64,000 nucleotides of DNA from Ciceribacter sp. L1K22. GTDB lineage: Bacteria; Pseudomonadota; Alphaproteobacteria; Rhizobiales; Rhizobiaceae. The DNA is taken from positions 310,001 through 374,000 of the forward strand of contig NZ_JAGFPK010000002.1 of the NCBI RefSeq assembly GCF_017599385.1. The letters are read 5' to 3'. The translations under genes were made by a program, and so were the position numbers. The stretch's first letter is position 1. The number at the start of each line of letters is the position of its first letter. Shown one piece after another: positions 9,470-18,481 of this stretch. The notes under the pieces are model-generated. The model had not been told where the DNA came from, ran no database searches, and was given only the letters and a program-made list of their open reading frames with translations.

Positions 9470-10675
9470 TTAGTGCCTAAAGGCGGCTATCGCCCGCGCC
9501 TTTTCCCGGGTTTTGTCCATGGCACGGCGTATGCGCGCTCTTGCAGGGCTGACCTCAACGGGATGCGCGACGCTCATGGCATTGCCGCGCCATTCGAAAC
9601 CGTTGCCGAACCAAGCCGCGAACCAGAGTGCCGGCAAAGCGATGTCGCGGGCGAGCAGCGCCAATGGTGTCCAACGGTCGAGCGGCCAGCGATAGGCGCG
9701 GATCAGCGCCAGCTCTATACTGTACCAGGCAATAGCGTATGCGGCGGCTGTTACCGGCGACCATAGTCCCAGCGCTGCGGCCGTGCCGGCGGCGAGGATC
9801 GGCAGCAAGCCTCCGGCCAGCAATTCCGGCACGAAGAACAGCACGAAGGAATCGCGTCGCAGTCGGGCCCAGCGCAACTGCCGACGCCAGATGCCGCGCC
9901 AGTCGCGGTGACCGATCGGCTGCGGGAAGGGCTTCTCCACCAAGCGAACATTGAGACCTTCGCCCCTGACGATCTTTGTCGAAGCAGCATCCTCCGCCAC
10001 TTCGGCGGCCAGACGTTCGATGCCGCCATGGCTGTCCAGCAGGCCGCGATGGAGCATCATGGTCTTGCCCTGCGCGAAACCCAGACCGATTTCGTCGGCG
10101 ACCAGTTGCCACCGGGCCTGGTAGCTGTTGAGCCAAGCGCATTCGACCTCGGCCCAGAAGCCCTCCGGATCCGAGCCCACAGGCGGGGAGCAGACCATGC
10201 CGGTGCCGGGCAGCCAGCGCGCGAAAAGGCGTGCAAGGTAGTCGCGCGGCATCAGCACGTTGCTGTCGGCCATCACGATCCAGGGATAGCGGGCCGCCTT
10301 CCAGCCCTTGACGAGATTATTGAGCTTCGGGTTGACGCTGACCCGGTCGTCGCCGGTCAAAATCCGTGCGGGTATATGCGGGTTCCTCTCGATCACACGG
10401 CGCGCAACGGAGATCGCCGGGTCCGTTTCGGATGCTACGCAGAAGACGATCTCGTAGGGAGAAGGCCAATCCAGCGCGAATGCCGATTCGAGCGTGCGCT
10501 CCAGGTTGTTTTCGAGGCCGCAGATGGGGCGGAGGATACTGACCGGAGGCTGCCCCTGGATCGAGGGGCCAGCCTCGTGGCTCGTCGCCCACGCTCGTCG
10601 TATCGCCAATGCCGAACTCGTCAGTTGCACCGCGCCGGTCGCCAGGCAGAAGAGCGTCAGTCCATCCATGGTCAT
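9470..10675 (-). CDS. Glycosyltransferase family 21, ceramide glucosyltransferase-like
   Basis: A 401-residue membrane glycosyltransferase. The order of motifs matches GT21: PVSILRPICGLENNLE (about 44-59), D-x-N in MADSNVLM (Asp137), a third Asp near 229 (AEDAAS) and the RRQLRWAR motif at about 264-271. There is a short N-terminal hydrophobic segment and several C-terminal membrane segments after residue 275. Such enzymes transfer sugars from UDP-sugars to ceramide or diacylglycerol at the cytoplasmic membrane. It is convergent with the VOC gene and divergent from ung. Substrate specificity is not readable from sequence. Confidence 0.8.
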   Translation of the reverse strand: MTMDGLTLFCLATGAVQLTSSALAIRRAWATSHEAGPSIQGQPPVSILRPICGLENNLERTLESAFALDWPSPYEIVFCVASETDPAISVARRVIERNPHIPARILTGDDRVSVNPKLNNLVKGWKAARYPWIVMADSNVLMPRDYLARLFARWLPGTGMVCSPPVGSDPEGFWAEVECAWLNSYQARWQLVADEIGLGFAQGKTMMLHRGLLDSHGGIERLAAEVAEDAASTKIVRGEGLNVRLVEKPFPQPIGHRDWRGIWRRQLRWARLRRDSFVLFFVPELLAGGLLPILAAGTAAALGLWSPVTAAAYAIAWYSIELALIRAYRWPLDRWTPLALLARDIALPALWFAAWFGNGFEWRGNAMSVAHPVEVSPARARIRRAMDKTREKARAIAAFRH

Positions 10676-10904
10676 GTTCCCGATTCCGCGCCGTTTCGGG
10701 CGCGATAGAACGCATATTCGAAGACAGTTTTATGACAGACCGAACGCCTTTGTCGGGACTGTGTTCCCGCGTGCTCGCTTTCTGAAGGCTCTGCCGTTCG
10801 GGACTGTCCTGTCAGAGGATGCCAGGTGGAAAAGCCTCGCTTCGGGTTGACACTGTCGACGGGGCGCCTTCAATCGACAGCCCATTCATGAAACGGTGAT
10901 CCGC

Positions 10905-11612
10905 ATGACTGCCGACGTCAAACTGGAAGAAAGCTGGAAACGGGAACTCGGCGGCGAGTTCGCCAATCCGTACATGCAGCAGCTCAGGGCGTTCCTCGTC
11001 GAGGAGAAGGCGCATGGAAAGACGATTTTTCCCAAGGGTTCCGAGTATTTCAGGGCTCTCGATCTTACTCCCCTGGAAGAGGTCAAGGTGGTGATTCTCG
11101 GGCAGGATCCCTATCATGGTGCGGGCCAGGCCCATGGACTTTGCTTCAGCGTCCGTCCCGGCATCAGGATTCCGCCGTCACTCGTCAATATCTACAAGGA
11201 GTTGCAGTCCGATCTCGGCATCCCACCGGCCCGGCACGGGTACCTAGAGCACTGGGCGCGGCAAGGCGTGCTGCTGCTCAACAGTGTTCTGACGGTGGAG
11301 GAAGGTCGCGCCGCAGCGCATCAGGGCAGGGGATGGGAGCGCTTCACCGACGCGGTGATCCGGCTGGTCAACGAGCGTTGCGACAACGTGGTCTTCATGC
11401 TTTGGGGGTCCTACGCCCAGAAGAAGGCCTCCTTCGTGGATCGCTCACGCCATCTCGTCCTGAAGGCTCCGCACCCGTCACCGCTGTCCGCGCATAACGG
11501 CTTCTTCGGCTCTGCCCACTTTTCCAAGGCAAACGCGTATCTCGAACAGCACGGCAGGGCACCTGTAGATTGGCGTCTGCCGGAGACGCCAGAGATGTCC
11601 GAGGCCAAGTGA
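10905..11612 (+). CDS. ung: Uracil-DNA glycosylase, family 1
   Basis: The enzyme removes uracil from DNA at the start of base excision repair. It has the water-activating motif GQDPYHG (Asp68), the uracil-binding LLLNSVLTV segment and the DNA-intercalation loop HPSPLSAH. Length (235 residues) is normal. The ATG at 10905 was chosen; an in-frame GTG at 10896 would add three residues and neither start has a strong ribosome-binding site. It stands alone between the divergent glycosyltransferase and the convergent dioxygenase gene. Confidence 0.95.
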   Translation: MTADVKLEESWKRELGGEFANPYMQQLRAFLVEEKAHGKTIFPKGSEYFRALDLTPLEEVKVVILGQDPYHGAGQAHGLCFSVRPGIRIPPSLVNIYKELQSDLGIPPARHGYLEHWARQGVLLLNSVLTVEEGRAAAHQGRGWERFTDAVIRLVNERCDNVVFMLWGSYAQKKASFVDRSRHLVLKAPHPSPLSAHNGFFGSAHFSKANAYLEQHGRAPVDWRLPETPEMSEAK

Positions 11613-11635
11613 GGTCGCCTTCGCCTCTCACAGCT

Positions 11636-12679
11636 TTAGATATGCGCCTCGTCGAAAGCGGTGCTTTCTCCGACGTCCTGCCAGACGGGACGCTTGTGCC
11701 GCCTTTTGGCGAGCCAGTCCTCATAGGCGAGGAACATGTCCAGCCTGCGTTCGCCGAAACCCGGTAGAGAGCTCAACGAGAACGGAAGTGGAGAAAATGG
11801 ATTGCCGCGATGATAGGCGTGCAGTTCCGCGCGGACTGTATGTTTCGGGCTCGTTGCTCTCGAATGAAACGCATAGGTGTCGGCTACTACAATGGTGTTT
11901 GCGGGTACGGTAACTTTCTGCGGCGTGAAATCACCCAGCGCTTGCAGTTCCTCCGGCGAGATACGGAACGACCCGGAAGCATGGTGCTGACGATCGTCGT
12001 GATGCGCAGCCAGACTTTGGCGGTGTTCCCACTCCAGACGCTCCGGGGTTAGACGGTGGGAACCGGGAACGAAGACGAAAGGTCCGTCATCCGGACCAAC
12101 GTCCTGGAGGAAAAGCCACGCCTTTGCTGTCGAGTGAAATGTGTCAGCGTGAAGGCTTGTCTGTGGGTCAGCCTTTTTCAAGGCCGGCTCAGCGATCACT
12201 GTCTGGATGAAGTAAACGGGTTCACCGGGAAGGCCGGCGACGTAGCGGATCAGCGGTGCGAAGGTCTGCGGAGCGGTAAAAGCCTTTAGATCCGGTATTG
12301 TCGACAGAACGTTTGGTCCGAGCGGGATCATTCTGGTCACCGCCTGCCCCTGTCGCATTTCCCGTGCCGGAAGGGGGGTGGAGTGGAGGGTTTCGACCAG
12401 CCGTTCGAAAACTTCCCGCGGCAGCGCGTTTTCCCGGATGACATAACCGTCGCGATCGAATGCCTGACGCTCATCGTCACGGACGGAGGGCGCGAGCCAT
12501 TTGCGTCTTCTTGCTGCCATGTCGGCTGCCAGTTTGACCCGTGCGCGGTGAAGGCCGCGTTCGTTGAGGCCCGGACTGCCTATCACCGGGTTGGTTCTGA
12601 ACGATTTGCTGCTTCCCAAAACAGCCATGGTCCAAAGCGGATAACGCCACCACTGGCTCGCAATAGACGTTTTCGACAT
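11636..12679 (-). CDS. Phytanoyl-CoA dioxygenase (PhyH) family protein
   Basis: The 347-residue protein carries the Fe(II)/2-oxoglutarate dioxygenase facial triad. His-x-Asp is in SLHADTFHS, and a distal His in DTYAFHSRA is followed by the Arg of HTVRAELHAYHRG, which would hold 2-oxoglutarate. The start at MSKTSIASQ was chosen because GGAGGGGAA precedes it at ideal distance; eight further in-frame codons upstream lack this. The substrate is unknown, and family members hydroxylate lipids, ectoine and antibiotics. It is convergent with ung (23 bp between the stop codons) and is followed upstream by a divergent RidA-like gene. Confidence 0.75.
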   Translation of the reverse strand: MSKTSIASQWWRYPLWTMAVLGSSKSFRTNPVIGSPGLNERGLHRARVKLAADMAARRRKWLAPSVRDDERQAFDRDGYVIRENALPREVFERLVETLHSTPLPAREMRQGQAVTRMIPLGPNVLSTIPDLKAFTAPQTFAPLIRYVAGLPGEPVYFIQTVIAEPALKKADPQTSLHADTFHSTAKAWLFLQDVGPDDGPFVFVPGSHRLTPERLEWEHRQSLAAHHDDRQHHASGSFRISPEELQALGDFTPQKVTVPANTIVVADTYAFHSRATSPKHTVRAELHAYHRGNPFSPLPFSLSSLPGFGERRLDMFLAYEDWLAKRRHKRPVWQDVGESTAFDEAHI

Positions 12680-12878
12680 TTCCCCTCCAATGGTGATGTG
12701 CAAGGCAACTTACAACGCCTGCTGTGACAGCATAGTTGCACTATTGCGAAAGAAAAGGGCAGGGTTGCGCACCATGAGAGAGGCTTTGCAAAAGCGATGA
12801 CGGTTGCAGTCGAGAGCTTGAAATTCCCGACGCCGCCAGCCAATCTGTTTTTCCCGATGATAAAAGCCGGATTTTTCA

Positions 12879-13268
12879 GTGAAAAGCGTTTTCAACCCGC
12901 CATCCGTCCGAAAGCCGTTCGGTCACTACAATCACGGCGTTATGGTTCCCCCAGGTGCGAGCCTTCTTGTGACATCCGGGCAGCTGGGCATCCGGCCAGA
13001 CGACAGCATTCCGGCGGATGTCAGCGGCCAGGCTGAACTTTGCTTCGAGGCGATCAAGGCTATTCTGGATGAGGCGGGAATGTCGTTTGCCGACGTCATC
13101 CGTATCTCGGCGTTCGTCACCAAACGCGAGGATTTTGGTCCGTACATGGCCGTGCGCGACCGTTACACTATGGATCCAAAGCCAGTTTCCACACTGATTG
13201 TCGTCGGCGGGTTCACCCGGCCCGAGTTTCTGGTCGAGGTGGAGGTCACGGCGGCTAAAGTTTTCTGA
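12879..13268 (+). CDS. RidA/YjgF family protein
   Basis: A 129-residue member of the Rid family, normally trimeric enamine/imine deaminases. Recognised segments are LLVTSGQLGIRPD (about 28-40), QAELCFEAIKAILDEAGMSFADVIRISAFVT, and the closing PEFLVEVEVTAAKVF. The arginine that makes the active-site salt bridge in RidA (near the ELP segment before VEIEA) is not obviously conserved: the aligned region reads GGFTRPEFLVEVE, with Arg two positions off. It may therefore belong to a Rid subfamily without deaminase activity. The start is a GTG with a weak ribosome-binding site, so the exact N-terminus is uncertain. Confidence 0.75.
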   Translation: MKSVFNPPSVRKPFGHYNHGVMVPPGASLLVTSGQLGIRPDDSIPADVSGQAELCFEAIKAILDEAGMSFADVIRISAFVTKREDFGPYMAVRDRYTMDPKPVSTLIVVGGFTRPEFLVEVEVTAAKVF

Positions 13269-13411
13269 CGGCTAGCGCGCAACGCTAGTCGTTTACCCAG
13301 ACATGGTGTGTTCCACCCCTGTCGTTCGCGACCTCTCCGGATTTGATGACGGAACAAAAAAGAGGCGCCGCTGTTTTCCTGCCATCCAAACGAGGAGAAA
13401 AGGAAACAGCC

Positions 13412-13807
13412 ATGAAGACCAGGATAATCGCGCTCGCTGCACTTGCAGCCAGTTCGCTTGCAGGGGTGGCCCTTGCGCAGGATTCTACAGTGACTGGTGC
13501 GGCCGGTGGTGCAGTAACGGGTGCCATCGTCGGTGGTCCGATCGGAGCGGCCGTGGGTGGTATCGTTGGTGCCGCTGCCGGCACGGCAATCGATCCGCCG
13601 CCGGAACGGGTGGTCACCTACGTGCAGCAGGCACCGATGCCGGCCGAAACCGTTGTGATCCAGGAGCGCGTGGCTGTGGGACAGCCTCTTCCTCAGACCG
13701 TCGTGCTGACTCCCGTTCCGGAAAATCCGGTCTACGCCTACGCTGTGGTCAACAACCAGCGCGTCATCGTTGATCCCCAGACCCATGTGGTCGTGGGAGT
13801 CTACTGA
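13412..13807 (+). CDS. DUF1236 secreted protein with glycine-zipper segment
   Basis: This 131-residue protein has the signal peptide MKTRIIALAALAASSLAGVALA. A glycine-rich amphipathic segment follows (GAAGGAVTGAIVGGPIGAAV and onward, about 30-60), of the kind that inserts in or crosses membranes. The C-terminal domain (VYAYAVVNNQRVIVDPQTHVVVGVY) matches the DUF1236 pattern common in rhizobia. Function is unknown; an envelope location is inferred. The start codon has GAGGAGAAAAGG upstream. A good intrinsic terminator follows the stop codon. Confidence 0.78.
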   Translation: MKTRIIALAALAASSLAGVALAQDSTVTGAAGGAVTGAIVGGPIGAAVGGIVGAAAGTAIDPPPERVVTYVQQAPMPAETVVIQERVAVGQPLPQTVVLTPVPENPVYAYAVVNNQRVIVDPQTHVVVGVY

Positions 13808-13816
13808 GACAAACAA

Positions 13817-13844
13817 GCGGCAGGTGCACAGCGCCTGCCGCTTT
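13817..13844 (+). terminator. Intrinsic terminator after the DUF1236 gene
   Basis: An 8-bp perfect stem GCGGCAGG/CCTGCCGC with a nine-base loop is followed by CTTT. It starts nine bases after the stop codon. The next small gene begins about 20 bp later, so the terminator separates the two transcripts or lowers readthrough. Confidence 0.6.
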
Positions 13845-13861
13845 GGTTCCGAGATATCGCC

Positions 13862-14134
13862 ATGCGCACAATCATCTTTCCTATCATCGTCGCGCTCTCA
13901 GTCGTGACAATCAGTTTGCAGACTTCGGCCGTCGCACAGCAGAAGGCGTCGGTGCAGTCCGAGACTCAGGTTGCTGCAAACGTTCAGGCTGTTCAGGACT
14001 TTCTGCCTGCAACTCCGGTAGAAATCGGTGTGACCCCTGTTCCTATTCCGGAAAATCGAATGAATGTGCGACGTGTCGGTCCGCGCTTCTATCCCGATCC
14101 TGGTGGTGCTTTGGATCTGCGCCGGGACTTATAG
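13862..14134 (+). CDS. Small secreted hypothetical protein
   Basis: A 90-residue protein with a signal peptide (MRTIIFPIIVALSVVTISLQTSAVAQ). The mature part is short and proline-rich, with the segment VTPVPIPENRMNVRRVGPRFYPDP. The VTPVPIPEN run resembles the VLTPVPENPVYAY segment of the preceding DUF1236 protein, so the two may share a truncated domain. I do not recognise a family. No strong ribosome-binding site is seen (CGAGATATCGCC precedes the ATG). It is convergent with the following flavoprotein gene. Confidence 0.55.
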   Translation: MRTIIFPIIVALSVVTISLQTSAVAQQKASVQSETQVAANVQAVQDFLPATPVEIGVTPVPIPENRMNVRRVGPRFYPDPGGALDLRRDL

Positions 14135-14150
14135 TCCCGGACGATGATGA

Positions 14151-14732
14151 TCAAAAAGCCTCCATTTCCTTGCGAACCTTCGCCATGAAGGCGGACCGTG
14201 TCTCCTCCGTGCAGTTGTTCATATCGTAATGGGCAAGAAAGCGGACAGGAGCACCGAGCTTCACTTGAGCTCGAATTACACGTGTAATGATCTTTTTCGG
14301 CGGATTGCCGACGAGAAAGGCTCTCATCCGCGTGCCGCCGTAGGTCATCACCGAAGCAACTTTCTGGATGTGCCGGAGGGTTGGGGTCAGCTTGCCATCC
14401 GTGAGGTCGAAGGAAACACCCATGGTCCACACCCGATCGAAATAGCCCTTCAGCATGGCGGGAAAGCCAAAGTTCCAGACCGGAGTGACAAAGACCAACG
14501 CCTCGGCAGCCAGCAGACGGTCGACATGAGGCTGCACCAACTGCGTGTTTTCCGGATAGTCATGATAGACCCGCCGGTCATGGGCAGACATGACGGGATC
14601 GAACCCTTCCGCGTAAAGGTCACAGGCATCCACCTCATGGCCCGCTCTGGCAAGGCTGTCGCAGACCAGCCGGAACAGGGCTTTGTTAAAACTTTCCTCG
14701 ACCGGATGGGAATGAATAACGAGTACGCGCAT
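14151..14732 (-). CDS. NAD(P)H dehydrogenase (quinone)-like flavodoxin-fold protein
   Basis: A 193-residue protein with the flavodoxin-like fold of NQO1/KefF/MdaB. The N-terminal FMN/FAD phosphate loop reads VLVIHSHPVEESFNKAL (about 3-19), and the isoalloxazine-binding segment is TPVWNFGFPAMLKGYFDRVW (about 83-102). Such enzymes make two-electron reductions of quinones. It is convergent with the small secreted gene and stands apart from the oxidoreductase gene upstream. Whether it works as quinone reductase, nitroreductase or ion-channel ancillary protein is not decided by sequence. Confidence 0.78.
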   Translation of the reverse strand: MRVLVIHSHPVEESFNKALFRLVCDSLARAGHEVDACDLYAEGFDPVMSAHDRRVYHDYPENTQLVQPHVDRLLAAEALVFVTPVWNFGFPAMLKGYFDRVWTMGVSFDLTDGKLTPTLRHIQKVASVMTYGGTRMRAFLVGNPPKKIITRVIRAQVKLGAPVRFLAHYDMNNCTEETRSAFMAKVRKEMEAF

Positions 14733-14916
14733 TTCGAAAAGCTCCAGTTTCCGCCGGAGGCAATCGCTTCCGGCTTCGATTGAAATTTTTCCGCGCCGTT
14801 TGTCCCAATGAGGGTGGCCCGCCCGCCTATGCCGGGCCGGCCCTCACCATGATACCATGCGCCGGGTAATGCCGGCCGGGAGTACCTTCGGAAGTTCTGT
14901 AGTCGTGTGGGCGGTC

Positions 14917-16323
14917 TCAAGCCTCCTGGAATGCCTGGAGGCCGGGGAAGAGGTAGTTCTTGCCAGCGGCGAAATCGAAGTCCGGATTGTCCCAGGCAAT
15001 CATCTTGCCGGGGTTTAGAAGTCCCTTGGGATCGGTCTCCTTCTTGAAGGCGAGCTGGACGGTATCCGTCTGCTTCATGCCGCCTTCCTCGAGCGTATAG
15101 CGGTGTGGGTTGAAGATCGGGCAGCCGTGTTCCTCGTGGATACGGATGATCTCTTCGAGCCGTTCCTCGGTGGTATAGCGCACCAGCGGCAGACCGGAGC
15201 ACTGTATCTGGCCGTCGAACTTGATGAATTCGAGGTGGCCGTAGACCTCGTCCGGGAATAATTCGACCATTTTCGCGACCTTCGCCACATGGTCAGGGCC
15301 GGGGTATTGGACCTGCAGATAGGTGAAACCCGTGTCGAGCTTCAGCGCACGCAGCGTCGTGTGGTTCCAGGCGAGTTCGTAGGCATGCGGGATGCCCTTC
15401 ATGCTCTCGACCGTGTCGGAACGGAAGCGGATATCGCCCTTCATCTTTTCGGCGTAGGCGACGAAGGGTTCCATGGAGTGTGGCGCGACCATCAGCACGA
15501 CGACCGACTGGCCTTCCTTGAGCCACGGCTTGTGGCGGGTGAAATAGTCGTAGGGGATCGGGGCGGCAATCGGCGCGACTTCCTTGAGCAGGATGCCGTT
15601 GCGGTGGGTGAGGGCATCGGCGAACTTCACCGCATCCATGAAATCGTCATAGCCAACGATGACATCGACCCAGTCATAGGCGGGAGCGAGCGGCATCTCG
15701 ACTTCTGTGATAATGCCGTTGGTGCCGTAGGCATGGCTGACCTTCTGAAGGTCCCAGGCGGAGAGCTCCAGCACGCGCGGCTCTGCTTCCATGGTGACAA
15801 CGCGCAGGCGCAGGATGTTGCCGAGATCGCGCAGGCCGCCCCAGGTGATCGAGCCGACGCCGCCGGACCCTCCGGCGATGAAACCGGCGATCGTCGCGGT
15901 CTGGGCGGTCGAGGGATGGAAACGCAGTTCCTGGCCGGAGTGAGCCTTTGTCTGCTTGTCCAGTTCGGAGATGATCACCCCGGGCTCACAGATGACACGA
16001 CCGGGGTGGATTTCCTTCACTGCGTTCATGTTCATCAGGTTCAGCACGATGCCGCCGGAGAGCGGCATGGCCTGGCCGTAGTTGCCTGTGCCGCCGCCGC
16101 GCGGGGTGACGGGCACGCCGTGGGCGTAGGCAACCTTCAGCGTCCGGATCACCTCTTCCTCGCTCTTCGGTGAGACGACGAGGTCGGCAGTTACGTTGTC
16201 GAGCTGCGCCTTCAGGATCGGCGAGTACCAGTAGAAATCCCGACTCTTCTGCTTCACGAGCGCGGGATTGTCCTCGACGGAGATCCCTTCCAGTTCCTTC
16301 TTGATCTGCTGGTAGTCGGCCAT
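14917..16323 (-). CDS. FAD-binding oxidoreductase, GlcD/VAO type
   Basis: This 468-residue protein has the PCMH FAD-binding domain: PVTPRGGGTGNYGQAMPLSGG (about 71-91) and GFIAGGSGGVGSITWGGLRD (about 147-166). A GlcD-type C-terminal domain ends with the usual DPKGLLNPGKM motif. The family oxidises 2-hydroxy acids such as glycolate, lactate or hydroxyglutarate, and some members act on amines or alditols. It is the last gene of the operon with an ABC importer and a cytosine-deaminase-like protein, five bases after the latter. It probably oxidises a breakdown product of the imported compound. Substrate unknown. Confidence 0.85.
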   Translation of the reverse strand: MADYQQIKKELEGISVEDNPALVKQKSRDFYWYSPILKAQLDNVTADLVVSPKSEEEVIRTLKVAYAHGVPVTPRGGGTGNYGQAMPLSGGIVLNLMNMNAVKEIHPGRVICEPGVIISELDKQTKAHSGQELRFHPSTAQTATIAGFIAGGSGGVGSITWGGLRDLGNILRLRVVTMEAEPRVLELSAWDLQKVSHAYGTNGIITEVEMPLAPAYDWVDVIVGYDDFMDAVKFADALTHRNGILLKEVAPIAAPIPYDYFTRHKPWLKEGQSVVVLMVAPHSMEPFVAYAEKMKGDIRFRSDTVESMKGIPHAYELAWNHTTLRALKLDTGFTYLQVQYPGPDHVAKVAKMVELFPDEVYGHLEFIKFDGQIQCSGLPLVRYTTEERLEEIIRIHEEHGCPIFNPHRYTLEEGGMKQTDTVQLAFKKETDPKGLLNPGKMIAWDNPDFDFAAGKNYLFPGLQAFQEA

Positions 16324-16328
16324 GGTCG

Positions 16329-17642
16329 TCAGTCTTTCATCAGCGGGTCAAGTTCACGATAGTCCGGCAGGCTGCGGTCGATGCCCATGCCATTCCGCAT
16401 CACGATGCGGTCGGCCTGCGGACGGGAGAGGAATTCGCTCCAGCGACGGGCGCTGAAGATCACGAGATCGGCCGGCAGCCCAGCTGCGATACGGCCGACA
16501 TCTGGGCGACCGAGGATGTCGGCCGGTGAGCGGGTGACCACGCGGGCGGCGTCGTCGAGGGGGTGGTCGAGGTGAATGATGCGGACCGCCTCGCGGAAGA
16601 CCTCGACGGCATCGAGATCGCCATAGGCATAGAACGGGTCGCGGGTGTTGTCGGAGGACACGGCGGTCGGCACGCCGGCGGCCGCCAGTTCCTTGAACAT
16701 GGTGACGCCGCGGTAGTGCGGCGTGCGGCCCGGCTGGCGGTCCTGCAGGTACATGTTGCACATCGGCAGCGATACGACGGAGATGCGGGCTTCGGCCACC
16801 TTGTCGATCGTGTATTTCGCCACGTCGGCGTCCTGTCGGGTTAGCGAACAGCAGTGGCCGACGGTGACAGCGCCTTCGAAACGGTTGCGCAGCTTGGCTT
16901 CAGCGATCGACTTCAGCGTCAGGACTTCTTTTTCCTGCGTTTCATCGACATGAAGATCAATGTCGAGTCCATTATCGGCGGCTGTGCGAAACAGCAGGTC
17001 GAGGCCGGCATCGAGGTTTCCCTCCATGCGGGTGACGCCGCCGAGCAGGCCTTTGTGAGCGACGATCACCTCGATCAGGTCTTTGAAGAAGGCCTCGTCG
17101 CCGATCTGGTCGAAGGGAAAAAGCGCGACGGCCTGCAGATCGATCTTGCCAGCCCAGGCGTCGCGCACTTCGGAAAACGCCTCGAACGATATGCGGTGCT
17201 GCGGCGCGAGGCTGTCGAGATGGGTGCGGATCAGCTTCGTGCCATGGGCATAGGCGGTCCTGAGCGCGAATTCCATCCGGGCGCGTACGTCGCCCGCGTT
17301 CCAGCGGGCCTCGCGATCGGCCTTGACCGTTTCCAAGGCGCCCTGGAAGTCACCGGTCGGGTTTGGACTCCGTGGCCAGATATGTCCCTTGTCCAGATGC
17401 GTATGCATGTCGACGAAGCAGGGCCAGACCATGCCCTCGTCGAGATCGGTGGACGGAAGGTCCGCAGGTGCCGATCCGACCGGCAGCAGCGCCTCTACCT
17501 TGCCTCCGCTGATCACGATGTCGGCGCTTAGCAGACCTTCGCATGTGGGTGCTTGGAAACCATCGACGGTGACGGAGGGCAGGGTCGCGTTGCGCAGCGC
17601 GAAGCGGTCGGCTTTTGGCAGAGTTGGAGCAAATGCAGGCAT
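16329..17642 (-). CDS. Cytosine deaminase-like amidohydrolase
   Basis: A 437-residue metal-dependent hydrolase of the CodA type. The metal motif HTHLDKGH starts the TIM barrel near residue 79. A second His is in DLHVDETQ, another in VGHCCSL, and the catalytic Asp in SSDNTRDPFYAYGD. CodA-like proteins deaminate cytosine, isocytosine, creatinine or related rings. The start codon overlaps the permease stop by one base (TGATG), so the genes are coupled. Its place in an importer operon with a FAD oxidoreductase suggests it attacks the ring of the imported N-heterocycle. True cytosine deaminase activity is not assured. Confidence 0.83.
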   Translation of the reverse strand: MPAFAPTLPKADRFALRNATLPSVTVDGFQAPTCEGLLSADIVISGGKVEALLPVGSAPADLPSTDLDEGMVWPCFVDMHTHLDKGHIWPRSPNPTGDFQGALETVKADREARWNAGDVRARMEFALRTAYAHGTKLIRTHLDSLAPQHRISFEAFSEVRDAWAGKIDLQAVALFPFDQIGDEAFFKDLIEVIVAHKGLLGGVTRMEGNLDAGLDLLFRTAADNGLDIDLHVDETQEKEVLTLKSIAEAKLRNRFEGAVTVGHCCSLTRQDADVAKYTIDKVAEARISVVSLPMCNMYLQDRQPGRTPHYRGVTMFKELAAAGVPTAVSSDNTRDPFYAYGDLDAVEVFREAVRIIHLDHPLDDAARVVTRSPADILGRPDVGRIAAGLPADLVIFSARRWSEFLSRPQADRIVMRNGMGIDRSLPDYRELDPLMKD

Positions 17643-18481
17643 CAGTTTTCCCGTTTCAGGCTGCTTTCATGCCAGCGGTGGAGCGCAAGCCAGGAGATGA
17701 ACGAGGTGATCGCGAAGATCACGACGCCGAGGCAGGAGAGCAGGAATAGCGCGGCGAACAGGCGGGGAATATTCAGCCGGTATTGCGATTCCAGCAGGCG
17801 GAAAGCCAGCCCCGAACCAGCGCCGGCGGAACCCGCGGCGAACTCCGCGACCACGGCCGCAATCAGCGCCAGACCCCCACCGATCCTGAGACCCGTCATG
17901 AAATAGGGCAGCGAAGCGGGAAGCTTCAGATAAAGCAAGGTTTGCCAGCGCGAGGCGCCGTAGAGATCAAAGAGGTTCAGCAGATTGTGGTCGACGCTCT
18001 TGAGCCCCTGTACCATGTTGGAGAGGATCGGGAAAAAGGCGACCAGGAAGGCGCATATCAGAAGGGCGATCTGGGTCGACGGTGCGTAGATCAGGATCAG
18101 CGGCGCGATCGCCACGATCGGGGTTACCTGCAGGATGACGGTGATTGGGTAGAATGCGACCTCGATCCAGCGGGACTGCACGAGGAAGACGGCGATGCCG
18201 ACGCCGCCGATCAACGCAAGCGCCAGCGAAGCGATGGTGATCTTCGTTGTGACCCACAAAGCTGGCGAGAGCGTGCCCCAATCGTTGAAAAGAGATTTGG
18301 CGACGGCCACGGGACCGGGAAGGATGTATTGCGGTACGCCTGAGACGACGACGCCGATATGCCAGAGCAGGATGAGGAAGGCGATGACGCCGACGGGGAC
18401 GACAACCCGGAGAATCGTTTCGGAATGACGGCCCAGCGCGGATTGTTTTGGTACGGAAAGAATCGCGTTCGCGTCCGCCAT
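17642..18481 (-). CDS. ABC transporter permease, nitrate/sulfonate/pyrimidine class
   Basis: A 279-residue inner-membrane permease of the SsuC/ThiX/TauC class. The first hydrophobic segment VGVIAFLILLWHIGVVVSGV follows a cytosolic N-terminus, and the EAA-like loop reads LYGASRWQTLLYLKLPASLP (about 190-209). It forms the membrane channel with the ATPase encoded just upstream; their stop and start codons overlap by one base at 18481. The start was placed at MADANAILS, since upstream extension would overlap the ATPase gene. It likely imports the substrate handled by the amidohydrolase and oxidoreductase downstream. Confidence 0.9.
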   Translation of the reverse strand: MADANAILSVPKQSALGRHSETILRVVVPVGVIAFLILLWHIGVVVSGVPQYILPGPVAVAKSLFNDWGTLSPALWVTTKITIASLALALIGGVGIAVFLVQSRWIEVAFYPITVILQVTPIVAIAPLILIYAPSTQIALLICAFLVAFFPILSNMVQGLKSVDHNLLNLFDLYGASRWQTLLYLKLPASLPYFMTGLRIGGGLALIAAVVAEFAAGSAGAGSGLAFRLLESQYRLNIPRLFAALFLLSCLGVVIFAITSFISWLALHRWHESSLKREN